The notes below the pieces were generated by a model, which saw nothing but the letters and a program-made list of their open reading frames with translations, made no database searches and had not been told where the DNA came from. This document shows positions 45,601-57,900 of a DNA stretch of 64,000 nucleotides, piece after piece; the first letter of the stretch is position 1, and each line of letters starts with the position of its first letter. The stretch covers positions 9,676,914-9,740,913 of the forward strand of contig NC_089321.1 in the NCBI RefSeq assembly GCF_036669915.1, given 5' to 3'. The DNA comes from Pocillopora verrucosa (taxonomy: Eukaryota; Cnidaria; Anthozoa; Scleractinia; Pocilloporidae). A program made the translations under genes and the position numbers.

Positions 45601-48600
45601 TTTCCTTTCTTTGACAGGTCAAAAGACAGAACTTTATGGAAATTATAGCATTTGACTTGCAGAACTTTGCCTTCGTTACTTATAGCTTCATTCAGTGTAA
45701 GTCATGGGCCTTTTCCTTTTTTCCTTCTGTGTGGCTCAACCCTTTTACTTCCTGAAGTGATAAACATGTAACTTCTCCCTACAACAACCATACATTATCT
45801 TACTAACAGGTAATGAGAATACTTAATCTCATCAGGCAGAAGTTATCTTGATCTAGCACCAAATTCTTGTAACTTATTTACAAGAAAATGTGTAGCAGCT
45901 ACAGGGGAGAATATTATATTTATTAACAATCAGATGTTGGCAGTTGTAGGGTTTAAGGGAATAGTTAAGTTTTTTAAAAGGCAAGATATGAAAAAGTTTC
46001 TGCTTTAACAACCCTTGTATTTTTTTTTATTGTCATTGTAAGTTATTTTTTAACAATAATATTCTGCTTTTCAATCATTTTATTTGAGTTTTGCACTCAA
46101 TCAAAAAAATCCTCAGATTTCTCATTCCCTATCTCAAAAACAAAACTGTTTTTCTACAAGAAAAAATCTGATAGCTATTTTATTTTTGTTTTTTTTGTTT
46201 TTTTCAGTATATCATGTTAGATTCAAGACATACAATGGATTAAGAACAAGTAAAAATGATGCCCTTCCAAAAATTGTTTTAGCAAATGTAAGTCTGCAGG
46301 TTTTTTTGTTTCCAAGTTTATTTCAATTTGTGTCTACACCTCTGATTAACAATCCTCTGCACCCATAGCAGGCCTTCTCTGTATGCATTGCAGGCCTATC
46401 ATCACCAACATTACCTTCTTATCAATGGAATAACTTGTTTTAAATCAAATTTTTTAAATGGATTTTCATTCCAAATATCCTTTTTTCAGGCCAGTGCTCT
46501 TCTGTTGCTCAATGTTGTATTTACATACCTCTCATACAAGCTGTACATGGAGTTTGGATGGAAAATCTATAAGAGAGTTCGTTTCAACATCAGACTCAGA
46601 GGTAAGAGTTTTTACTGAATTATTTTACTAATTTTACTGAAAAAATTTTACTTAATTTACTTAATAGCTTGTATGCTGGATTCAAAAGGAAGAGATTTGG
46701 CTTCATACACAAGTGGAGTGATTATGTTGTGTTCTTAGATAAAATACTTAACCCTTTCACTCCCATGAGTGACCAAGACCAAATTTCTCCTTACAAAGTC
46801 AATACAATATCAATCAGATAAGTGTTGAGAATAAAGAAAATATCAATTTGTAGTTAACTAGTTGATCCAACACTAAATTCTCTGAACTAACATGATAAAA
46901 ATTGTATGGCTGACAGAAAGGAGAATTAAAAGTTTTATCTGGGAGTTAAGGGGTTAACTCTCAGTGCCTCTCTCCACCCAGGAATGTAAATTGGTTCAAG
47001 AGAAGTGTATAAAGGAATTTGTGATGAAATATAAAGGGTGGGGGGGGGGGAGGGGAGGTAACCTGCCTAGGATGAGCATCCTATGGGGGGAGGGTTAAGA
47101 GTAATAATACTCCCTTTCACATTACGTTAGGGAAACCAAGATAATGATGGCTAGATAGCCATTGAGGCTTACAGGCTGACTTTACCTTTTACAACCACTG
47201 CTAAATATTTGTAATCTTTTTTTCAATGGTTCCAGTAGCAACCCACGAGAAATTGTGTCGTCCTGTGTCGGTTGCATTCTTTAATCCTCTTCAATTATCT
47301 TTGTGTTGAACTCTATTTTATGAATGCTTTTCTGTTTGAACAGGAATTTATCAAATCTATGAAGTGTTATCTTGCCTTTTGAAAATGGAGGTTTTGTATT
47401 GGGTGAGTGAGTCTAAACCCTTTCACTTCTTAGATGTAGGTATCGATTCTCCACATGACCTTCCATATCTTTCTAATAATTTTAGATCTGAGAATTTGAT
47501 AAGAAATCAAGAAGAGGTGGACAAAGATGACATTACTTTTTTTTAGCAGACTTCCTCCCTACTTTCATGCCTCACACTTTGTGATCTCCTTGCACTTGCC
47601 TTGCATTTAATACAACTTACCTGTAAAATGTATTAAAAAGGATCCTTGGCTTGCATTATAATGATTCAATATGTATCTCTTTTTTCCTTCAAATAGGGAA
47701 TGTTTGCCATTGTTCACAGTCTGGTTCTATTGCGTGACTCGCATAACATCCTCTATGTTATGAGCATGACATTTATACCATTAACATTTATATATGCTGG
47801 TATAGGTTATTACGCGGTGAGTGAAATACAATGTTATATATCACATATAAATCTAGTAACAGCCTACCTCATCATAGAACTCTCTGAAGTTCATTTTGTG
47901 GCAGAGTATCTAAGAGCACTGGATCTGAAATTCATTGTCAGGATTCGTTATTGGGAATCAGATTTTTTTTCTTTGTTCCACACTCAAGACTAGAAGGATT
48001 ACATATTTCTTACATTTTTGTATTTCTTTAACCCTTTACACCCTATCATCAGTATGCATATTCTCCATACTGTTCTCTGTACATTTCCTAAGGTGCTGAC
48101 AAGGAGAATTTGCTTATCAATCAAGAGCCTCTTTAATTGGTGATCATTTCCTATTGTAAGGAGAATTAGATGGTAATCACTCTTAGGGGTCATAGGATTA
48201 AGTTCTGTGGTAGAGCATCAGAGTATGGACTTTGAAAGTCTAGATTAAGATTCTCGCAAGAACTCGGATTTTGCACACTTGTCCCACACACAAGAAGAGG
48301 AACCTTTTTCTTTTTGCATTATAGTTCTTCCTGAAGATCATTCTTTTCAAGTGTTGATGACATTCACATGAATTATTTGTTGAAGTATATTTAGGTTGAT
48401 GTACTCTAACTTGTTTTTTGTTAACAGGTACGCCATGAGAACAGAGCGCTTATGCTATTTTTCCTGACTTGGACATTGGGTGGGATTGGTTACTTTTTGT
48501 ATAAACTTTATGGGTAAGTATGGAAATGGTGGATGGTGCAGGGATGAGAGTGCTTACTTAACACCACTGTGATTGGAGTTTCATTCCCAAACCTGGAATC

Positions 48601-51128
48601 ACATAATGTTGGTTCGCATTCTTGCCCCAAGGTTTTTTTTTTTTTATCTGGTTCTCTTGTTTTCCTCCACCAACAAACTCAACACTCCAAATGCCAAAAA
48701 GTCTGGGAATACTGGAGATAGCCTGTGGTTGAGGTTAATATTGGTTCCCATCGTTGTTTTTAGGGTTTTTTTTCTCTCAGCTCTCAATTTCCCATTTCAT
48801 TTTGATCTGGAAAACAGTGGACAAAGAGCCACCTGATAGAATTGCTGCTGCCAAATGGAATCAATTTTCTTTTTTCGTTGAGCGGTTCTTTAAAACTACA
48901 TTTAATAAATTTGAATTACATGCCAGACTTGAGGTCAAATAGTAATCTAGTGAGGCAGTGATAGTGGGCCAGATGGGGTAAAAAATTCATGCTTTGCTTG
49001 TAATTCTTGATCCCTGCAGGTTTGTTACTCGCACTTGCAATGGCTGTCCAGAGTTTGAAATTGATGGAAAAGACATCCCTGATGAGGCCTTTATGCATTT
49101 TGTATACTTAGGTAGGGTTTATACATGTGTGCAAGTTCGAATCCTATCATTATGGTATACTGGAATAATAGTTTTTATTGCACAGTTTGCAATTTCGTAT
49201 CATCAAATTCATTTGCACGAGCGTGCCTCATATTCCTACTTGCACTCTTATGAGGTATGTATACCCTGTAGAGGAAATTTTCTCTTTATTTACTGATACT
49301 GATAATCTTATGAGGCGAAGTGCACTTAGGGATTGTTAATATTGATTCAACTCACCATCTCTTTTCTGAATGGTCTAAAGCGTACAGTGAATTTTCGAAA
49401 TCAGTGCCTGGGACGTCTTCTAGCTGCAGATTATACAATAATCATTTCAAGGTCACTCAGGGTCACGGGTAATCATGTCATGTATGACCGCAGTGCATGA
49501 TTTCAAAGGGTAATCAATTTCGCGCGATTTGTGTTGCTTGCTAATTGTATATTTTTACACGGTAAGAAATAAATTATCAATTCCACTTCCTGTCGTGACC
49601 ACTTTATTTCCGTTCATTGTATAATAAAACAATTATTAGAATAGGTTCGTGCGATATCTAGAACAATCAAAGTCGCGATAAGGGTTATCAGCTTCGGCCT
49701 TCGACTTAAGCAATCCACTACAGCCTTCTTTCACATCCAATCAGCATTTAAGTATTTTTTTCCTCCATGTAATGTTATAAAACATTTAAACTTCTGCATT
49801 AAAAAGTAATGAAGCAATTGGTCCATGCGTCAACCGTGGATGCCGCTAGAATCTAACGATAAGCTTTCCACCATCATGCATCAACTCAAGACTCACGAAG
49901 CTTGAGTTGTTCTCAGTTTTGCCTTGTGCAACTCTTACGCATCTATAGTTCTTCCCAAACTTCCCGCTTTCTTCATATTTCAAGGAGCACACGCTGATGC
50001 CTGAACCAACCGTTAATTTCCATCAACCTTTTGTTTTTTTTTCCAGGAGCCATGAATCTTGTAGTTGCTTCAACAATATTTGGCGTAGCAGTAAAAGCCT
50101 ATCGAAATTTTGGAGGTGGATTAGCGCAGCATTGTAAGTGCTTGAACATTTTCAGAAATTGATTTCTAAAGAATGTCAACACAATGAAATTGAAATTTTT
50201 CTCCCTCTTTCTACCATTCCTTTTTACATACCTCTTACAGAAATCTCTCCTCATTCCTTCATTGTACTTAATTCTACAGTCTCAAACATAATTTGCAATG
50301 GTTCACTCAACAGTCCGCCAAAAAAAGAAACCCCAAATGAAGTATTCAGCGCGGCTAAGCCTGGGACGAGCGAGTCATTGTTACCCAGAGGAGAGCGTGA
50401 TTTCTGTTACGTCATACGACAGCGCAATTGATGAGTTCGCTGAGAGTGTTCGATTGGACAGAGGCATTTTACGCGCTGCTCATGCAGCTTTACCACTACT
50501 GGCCGGTAACGGTCACCTTCGGGTTGACCAACGCAGTTGTAGTCTTCCAAATTTGCTATCGGATTCGACGCCAAGGCCTACCTCTTTTCCAGGCCCTTCC
50601 GAGGGGGGTATGAATTTGCTGAGAGACCGGCTGCAATCAGAGCAGGGGGAAACAGATGTAGAAAAGCTAAACTCTGCAAACCTGGAAAGCATTGCTGAAG
50701 AGGAACCAGCTGGAAACTTAGACTCCTATGATTACGGAAGGAAAATAGGATCTGATGAAATTTATCTTCAAGACAGTGAGGCTGCAGTAGACTCGAGTTT
50801 TATTCAGATATCAAGAAATGGTGATTTTACTTCTTGGGATCCTAACTCTAATGGTCGTGTAAGTAACGCGGATAGGGTTCGCGCAACTAGAGACGTGGGG
50901 AAATTGCCCGAACACAGACAGAACGGCCGTGTTAGAAAAACTCCTATAGAACCAATGGATGAAAATATTACAAATGGATGCGGCTTGCAGTCTGCAAATA
51001 ACCACGAAGACACTATTGCTGACGATTTTGCGCAAGATTCGTCGATGGAATTTAGGACAGAAAAATCGTCGCATCAAAATGCGCAGATTTATCAGAGAAT
51101 TGCGCGGCTTCCCGAAGGGGTTGTTTAA
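42641..51128 (+). CDS. Polytopic membrane protein resembling the UPF0658 Golgi family
   Basis: Exons: 42641-42737, 44580-44650, 45429-45515, 45618-45696, 46208-46287, 46490-46601, 47344-47402, 47697-47816, 48428-48513, 49020-49111, 50047-50133, 50314-51128; all GT-AG and in phase, giving 594 residues. The start was chosen because MERVLNIRR... is the only upstream frame that ends in the phase-1 donor needed by exon 2. Residues 1-325 hold about seven to eight membrane helices, for example VVAVVVFQGLMIAL, ALLLLNVVFTYLSYKLYMEF and ALMLFFLTWTLGGIGYFLY. The segment IYQIYEVLSCLLKMEVLYWG followed by FIPLTFIYAGIGYYAVRHEN resembles, from memory, fungal UPF0658 Golgi membrane proteins, whose function is unknown. 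Exon 12 adds a 270-residue hydrophilic, acidic, probably cytosolic tail. The end of the coding region is tandemly duplicated. AATAAA at 51949-51954 fits the stop at 51128. The exon 12 acceptor is less certain; an upstream acceptor would give a shorter tail. Confidence 0.72.
44797..45005. mobile_element. MITE-like element, family B (intron 2 of the UPF0658-like gene)
   Basis: Bounded by CTCTTTAACTCCCATGAGTG and CTTGGGAGTTAAAGGGTTAA, with ACCAAGACAGAACTTCTCCT and GACAGACAGTAAGGAGAATT inside. It is one of the best-kept family B copies. Confidence 0.75.
45735..45962. mobile_element. Diverged MITE-like element, family A/B-like
   Basis: ACCCTTTTACTTCCTGAAGTG at the left and GTTGTAGGGTTTAAGGG at the right resemble the ends of families A and B, with a diverged interior (TAATGAGAATACTTAATCTC). 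Confidence 0.45.
46750..46960. mobile_element. MITE-like element, family B (intron 6 of the UPF0658-like gene)
   Basis: Bounded by AACCCTTTCACTCCCATGAG and CTGGGAGTTAAGGGGTTAA. Shares GTGACCAAGACCAAATTTCT and GGCTGACAGAAAGGAGAATT with the other family B copies. Confidence 0.7.
48028..48203. mobile_element. MITE-like element, family A, reverse orientation
   Basis: Reads AACCCTTTACACCCTATCAT at the left and AATCACTCTTAGGGGTCATA at the right, the reverse of the family A order. ACATTTCCTAAGGTGCTGAC and GGTGATCATTTCCTATTG match other copies in reverse complement. Confidence 0.65.
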
Positions 51129-51367
51129 GAGCAAGTCACAGAGAGATTTCGTTGGAGCTATCTCACGATAATTCCAGCCAGCAAATAACCACGAAGACAA
51201 TATTGCTGACGATTTTGCGCAAGATTCGTCGATGGAATTTAGGACAGAAAAATCGTCACATCAAAATGCGCAGATTTATCAGAGAATTGCGCGGCTTCCC
51301 GAAGGGGTTGTTTAAGAGCAAGTCACAGAGAGATTTCGTTGGAGCTATCTCACGATAATTCCAGCCA
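50994..51367. repeat. Tandem duplication, two 187-bp copies, over a coding 3' end
   Basis: Copy 1 (50994-51180) covers the last 45 codons and stop of the UPF0658-like gene plus 52 bp after it. Copy 2 (51181-51367) repeats it with about two differences (CACTATTGC to CAATATTGC; TCGTCGCATC to TCGTCACATC). Copy 2 lies after the stop codon and so is in the 3' UTR. Confidence 0.93.
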
Positions 51368-54176
51368 TTCATTAGAGATCTTTATATTACAAGACGAGTA
51401 TGGCTGCGAGTTCGAGCCTGCCTCTTTATTTCGGTAGGTAACGCAATGTCCGTCAAAGCTTAGAGTAAATTGTAAATGTGGAAATTTGAAAAAAAAAAAA
51501 AAGAGAGAGATGGTTGTATTTAAACGAATGAAGCTCCTTTTTAATAGAAACAGAATTTTTTTAAAATTCAAATCACCGTTACTGGTTTAATGGGTAGGAA
51601 TGATCAAGGAACTAGCTGCTTATGGCTGCCTTTTGGAAACTGGTGTCTGCGACGTCTTATTTAAGAATACTCTGAAGATGTAATTTTACAATAATTATTT
51701 TCCTGTAAATAACCATGACGTTTTTCTTGTAAAAACATCCTTTCATCGTTCTATATCTGTCGAAATCGTAAATACTCCTCATTTTTAAATTTTCTTTTAT
51801 TTCGATGCTGTTGTACAGATATTAAGTTTTGTTTTTCACGGTTTCTCTTGTTAGGATCTTTTGTTCGTTCTGTGTTACTTCAATGCCGTGATGGGAATTT
51901 GTCTACTTGCAATTAAAGCCATTTTTAATTTTTATTTATTAAAATCAAAATAAACTGAAAAAAGGAGCAGTCTTCTAATGTCCTCGTTCCTGAGACAGAA
52001 AGAGGAGTGACCTCATAACGAGGCTAGAAACAGTCTCTTGGAAAGTTGAGGGGGTGGATGGTGGGAGTGTTTATTTTTAGTGCGTGCCATCCAGAACCAA
52101 GTTGATGTTGAGAACGGGATTAATTTCGGCATAAAGGTTACAACTGTATTTTTCTCTAATTAAGTGCTTTGTCACGAAAACGCTGTAGCTTCAGAAGAAA
52201 CCAGTGTGACGTAACATTCCTCTGCAAGGACGAAATGTGTTCTTGATTGTTTAAACGTCAATTCATGTCTTTTCCGTTTAGATTATTGCATGACTCAAAG
52301 GTCTGCGTTGTTTTTCCAGCTTTTTCTTTATGCTTTATATAAGTTCAGGTCTCAGCTCAAGTACTAACTACTTTTTTGTTCAGCTCCGAACCCGGTGGGG
52401 TCGGGAGAAGGCGGGAGCAAAGTCCGACATGTGTCCAAAGTCTGCTTTGAGAGTAAGGCAGAGAGAGAAGGGCAACAGAATGCACAGGACAATGTAACAG
52501 AAATACCGCTGCTTCTACTGCTCATTCTATCATTTATTTCACATTCCCGCTCTCTTTCCTCCCCCCAGAGTAAGTTTCAGCATTTTCGTGAGCGTCAGTT
52601 GTTAGTCAGGTCACAGCTACACACAATACAGGTTACTGATAAATTACATCTTGCACCAATGCAAATCAATATTTCCAGCGTCGACTGTTATAACGATGCG
52701 AAAGTATTTCCTGTTCAAACAATATATGACACGTGCCCTTCATTAAATCTGTACTCAGTATTTTAAAGATTTGATCTAACACGCGCGCTCTGTATTGACG
52801 AGTCCGACTTGAAACCGTTACACTGTCTATAATATCCACTGCTCAGTTTGTCAGTTGAATATCAAGCATGTAAATTTATTTCAAACTTCTTGTTGCTTTT
52901 CGTACCATTTTTTGGAAACGCATGCATATGATCGCAGAAACCTCGTCTTGTTTTGATCACGTGGTAAATTTAATGGAAGTGAAACCGAGTAGCTCCGGGG
53001 ACGAGAGAGGACTACGTCAGATTGAGAAAAAGTCCATAGCCCTCTTTGGTTGCTGTACATCACGCGTCACCCTTTCTGTCAGAAGATCAGTTTTTAGATA
53101 GAGACATATATTTGGTAAAAAATTTCCGCACAGCCCAATACTATTGTAAAACAAATTTGTTTTCCCAATGGCAATGTATTGTTTTTGTCATTGTTTCCTT
53201 TATCCAAGAACTGAACGCGTTATGTAGTATGGGGCTGAGCGGAATTTTTACCATATATTTTGCTAATTTTCTTATCGACAACTCAAACATTTAAAAACCC
53301 TTTTCTTTTCCAAATGTGACTGCAAATATTGATTTTCTTAGCAAATATGAGAAGACTTAATTAAGAATCATTGGAAACTCCATAATTCTTATCCCTAGTA
53401 AGATGGCAGTCAATGCTTTGACCGCAGACATTAAACCATAGTTATTTCAGTGTCTTGAAAACAAGAAAAAAAGGGAAAAATAAATATCAGTAATGACGAT
53501 GATTTGAAATTCTGAGAAAAGAGACAATCAATGGTATATAAAGTGGGATTTTCGGACATAAGAAAAATTTGCCATCCATTGAATTAAGAGACAAAGCGTA
53601 TGGAATTCGTCTCCGAGGAATCAAAAACACAGCAACAGAACACCTCGGGAAATAGTTTTTAAAACCTGAACTTCAAGGCATATGGATATGTCATTTTAAC
53701 GAGTTCTCTTTCTAAAGAAAACAGAACAATAAGTGAGTGTAAATGTCTAAATTAATGTTTTATTTAGTCAACCAATCAAATCTAAGCTAGGAGTTTTTCG
53801 ATATGGTATTTAACACATTTACAATTTACAAAAAACACTCTCGGAGCCTTTTCCTTTGAGGTACTCGACCGTTTACAAGGCACAGATTTTGAAGGTAATT
53901 GTGAGAATTGTTGCATTGAGTTTAAGTGTACAATCTTCTTAGAAGAAAACGAATTAAAATTACTTGGAATTCTTTTTCTCCCTTAAATTCACGCTGGTCA
54001 CACGAAGTCTCCTATTAGCTGTTAGCTTTGAACTTCTTGCAATGAAGAAATCATGGCCGCTCCTCTGCTGGCGCTCGGATGCGGAAAACTACTAGTCTAA
54101 TGAAGACATCAGTTATGGAGATTCTTTACTGATAGCTTAAAATGTGTTATTTTTTCAAATAATGTTTATGCGTTTA
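51129..54176. other. 3' UTR of the UPF0658-like gene and intergenic DNA
   Basis: The UTR probably ends after AATAAA at 51949. An acceptor-like site at 52383 opens a frame to 52766 that could join exon 11 in phase, so an alternative last exon is possible, but its sequence (a Leu run, then Ser-rich) has no domain. Nothing else is supported. Confidence 0.4.
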
Positions 54177-54335
54177 CCATATACACTGTAGCTTGCGTAA
54201 CTGGTGGTTTTGCGCGCTGAAGCTTTTAATCGACGGAGCCGGTAAACCAGCAGCAAGGCCGCGAAAGGCTTGAGATACCTACCTACACGTATTCGCGGTT
54301 TCGCCGCAAAATCGCCAGCTACGTAAGCTATATGG
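54177..54335. mobile_element. 159-bp MITE-like element with CCATATA ends
   Basis: The left end CCATATACACTGTAGCTTGC and the right end GCTACGTAAGCTATATGG are inverted repeats with small gaps, continuing inward through GTAACTGG and TTTTGCG. The interior is CpG-rich. A minus-strand frame is open but not gene-like. Confidence 0.55.
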
Positions 54336-54933
54336 AACACTAACAGCTTTGTTTTTCATCTTCGTCATTAACGACAAGCCAAATAATTGTGGTTCAGAAT
54401 TTTTAGATGCTCTCAATATCAATCTGTAATTTCGCGATTCAAATATACAAGTTTTTGATGCATTGCGAGCCTATGAATGGCTAGCAGCCAAACTTCCTTG
54501 CCCCCTCCCGGTAAGGCTGAGCGTTCCCACTTCCACTTCGTAAAGGTTCAGTTCTGTTTATGTTGCCCACCTTCCCTTTAACGTACTCTTTTGTCCATTT
54601 TTATGTTTTCTTTCAAAAGGCGAAGATCCAAAGCAAGTTTTCGAACAACTGCTAAAAAAAAAACTGGCAAAATGTAAATCTGCGGGGAAATCACTGCACC
54701 TGAGTCAACATCGCCGCAGAAACAAAAGCGCAAGCGATCGACAAGTATCCTATGAAATATTCATCACTTCTACAAACCAATAACGACCGGCAAAATCGCC
54801 TCCTTAGCCGCTGCTGTTAAGAGCTGTTAAACAAGAGATTTAATGAGCTCTGATCTATGGTAAATTATTCGAATAATGGTCGAGGGCAAGCTACAGCGTT
54901 ATAGATACCGTATCAGCTATAGAAGCCCTCGCA
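54336..54933. other. CHPF 5' region
   Basis: No coding exon or repeat recognised. It should hold the CHPF promoter and 5' UTR; I see no clear core motif. Confidence 0.35.
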
Positions 54934-57900
54934 ATGTCTATGTTTCATCGAAAGAGCCACTCTTTAGAAGAGTTCGATGGAGTTGTTAGTCGTTCCTCCG
55001 TAGACGAAACCAGTTATCATTACTCAGGATCAACTTCGTTCAGAAGAAAAATGAAATCTGTCCGTGGGATGCGATTCCGCCCGGTTTTCCCAGCGATAAT
55101 TGGAGTTAGCTTAGGATTTGCGTTATCAATGTTCTATATTCCTGTTGTGGAACAGCAATGTTTGTACGATTTAGAAGAGTCACAAGTTTTGATTTTGGGT
55201 CGCCAACAACCTGGTATGTCTGACACGAGTGAAAAGCGAACTGAAGAATCAAAGCCGGTTGTTCACAACACAGTACCGCCGAAAGTCACACACTTTAGTT
55301 ATGGGTTACGGCCATTTTACGTTGCTAGCGAACTCGGCCATAGAGATAAATTACTTGTTGGTATTCTAACTACTGAGGAAAATATTGACTCGCTGGTGCT
55401 TGCTGTGAATAACACATGGGGGCCTTTACTACCAAAAATTATATTCTTCACTCCGTTCTCGAGAGATGTTGACTTTTCGGAAAAATACAACAAAGTGTTG
55501 GGTCTACCAATAGTTCAACTTGCCGACGTGGAAGATGAGAATTTTTCCAAAACAAAATTGTCTTTTAAAATGTTGAAATACATGTACGATCATTATGCTA
55601 ACAATTATGAATGGTTTATGCGTGTCGAAGACTCCATGTATCTAAAACCAGAGAAACTTCTCGAGTTGCTCAATAGCGTGAACAGTTCAAAGGATGTTTA
55701 TCTTGGCCGTCCAGGATCATACAGGGCGAAGGGAGGAGACAATGGAGATGATAATTTGTACTCTAATGATAAGTATTGTTATGGTGGTACAGGAATTGCT
55801 CTTTCAAGAAGTGCTTTGATGAAACTTGCCCCTCATTTGGAAAACTGCCTAGAGAACGCATTGACGGAACAAGAAGACGTAGAGCTCGGCCGATGCCTTT
55901 TGAAGAATGTCCAATTGCAATGCACATGGAGTTATGAGGTGGAAAGACATTGTAGTTAATTAATGTTTTTGATTGTGTCGTGTTTGCCTAATCGGGGCTA
56001 TAAATTGATTATATTTAATGGTGATAATTGATTCTCGGGATTTATTTAACATCAACCATTATTTCTATGGTGATCAGTTAGGGATCATTTCACTTCCTGT
56101 TACCTATAAAAATAGGGGGTACATCGATGGATTCGATGGATGACAAACTTAACCTCACAGGGGGCATTTTTCTTTTAGGAAAATGTTCAACTTAATCAAA
56201 GTTGCTGTTAAACTGTTACACTGCTATGCTATTTGGCAACCTAAAATTGGAAATTGGTCATACAGACAAAAATGGAGCGGAAATTCCTAAATGAACAGCA
56301 CTTTTGCAATATTACATGACCTATGTTGAAGTCAAAACCGCCAAGGCTAATGAGAAACAAGGAAGTCATAGCCGTATTTTGTATACAACTGGTTATCGTA
56401 TTGAAAATTATGGCTATAAACACTAGGTTGTAAAAACATTCTATCTTGTTGCATGATCACAGGACCTGCCAAATTGGCAACTGGCAACTTTCACTAGGAA
56501 TTTCAGCTGTTTTCGGTACCTCAGACAACCCCCCCACCCCCCCCCCTCAAGGCAACTTTAGAGAGCTTTTATGTAGATATGGGAGTTGTAATGGCTTTCT
56601 CCACACCAGTATCTTTCATATGTTCAACCTTCAAAATCATCTCAGGGTAGGAAGTTGTTTGGTGGATATTTCATGTCATTCCACACATCAAAATATACAA
56701 GTTGACACTTGATTGGAATGCAGAGTATTCTAAATGACTGAAGAGGATCAATTTTTAAAGCATTTTATTTTGCAGGATGTTTCCTCTGTGGGAATATATC
56801 TTTGCCAATATAGGACAATCTGCAAAATTTGTAGATTGTACCAAAAACCTACAAGAGTCTCACACTATGTAGAAGTTTGACTGTGTTTTATGCTTTCTTT
56901 TAGGCAGAAGATCTCTTTTATCATTTCCCCAAAGACAATGGTGAAACCAAGATCATAAATCTCATCAAAGAAAGGAGAATGGCTCGTACCATCTCCCTGC
57001 ATCCCGTCAGCAATCCACTCCTCATGTATAAAATTCATCGCTACTTCGCTGAGCTAGAGCTGAACAAAACATTTGTTGAAACAAGAACTCTTCAGAATGC
57101 AATTAAAGATATGCTACCATATTTACCAGAAGGTAAGTTATCGATAAACATTTGTGTTCCTGGAAAGCTGAATGATTTAAATACTGTAATGAAGATCTTG
57201 CTACAAGTTATTTGCAAATGAAAGCTTTGGTAGAAAATGGCCATATATAATTTTTGTTGCCCAGTTTTACTTTTTTTCAGGTGGGAACTAAGTTTTTCAA
57301 GAATGACTTGTCTGGATATAAAAATAATTTTTTTTCTTTTTTTTTCCCATAAAATTTAATATTATATTTTTAAGGAATAACTTTTGCAGAAAGGCACTGT
57401 TTTACAAACTTTTGTTTGTATTAAACAATTTTTCCAAGGGTAATTACGTAACCAATTTCAAAGCCATGTTATTTGGAATTCAATAAATGAAGATATGAAA
57501 AGTTCAATATCATCCTCTTTCAAGTGCAGATTAAAAGCAGCACCATCTTACCAACAGTTCTTAGTTCATTATCTGTATGTTTGTAGCAGTATGTCTTCTG
57601 ACTTCTATCTTTCACCCTTCAAATATATCTTGGTTGCAATATGTGAGAAATATATCAAGATGTGTTTGTTATTAACTTTATTTGGGTGCATTACAGTTTG
57701 CTAGTATTGTACAATCTCTGTATTTGCTCTCACTTTGACAGTAGCTCTGAAAAACAATAATAGTTTAAGATAATAGGAGAGGAGTCGTTAACAATATTAC
57801 TCTCCAGCTGTCAAATGCCCGAGGGACCAGTATTCTTAAGAATTTGTATTCCTGTGAAAATACAGGTATATGGAAATGGTATTGATTTCATGGAAGGAAG

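Noticed and set aside
52384-52766. Alternative last exon of the UPF0658-like gene
   Set aside because: The acceptor and phase are possible, but exon 12 gives a longer sensible tail and a poly(A) signal at 51949 precedes this stretch.
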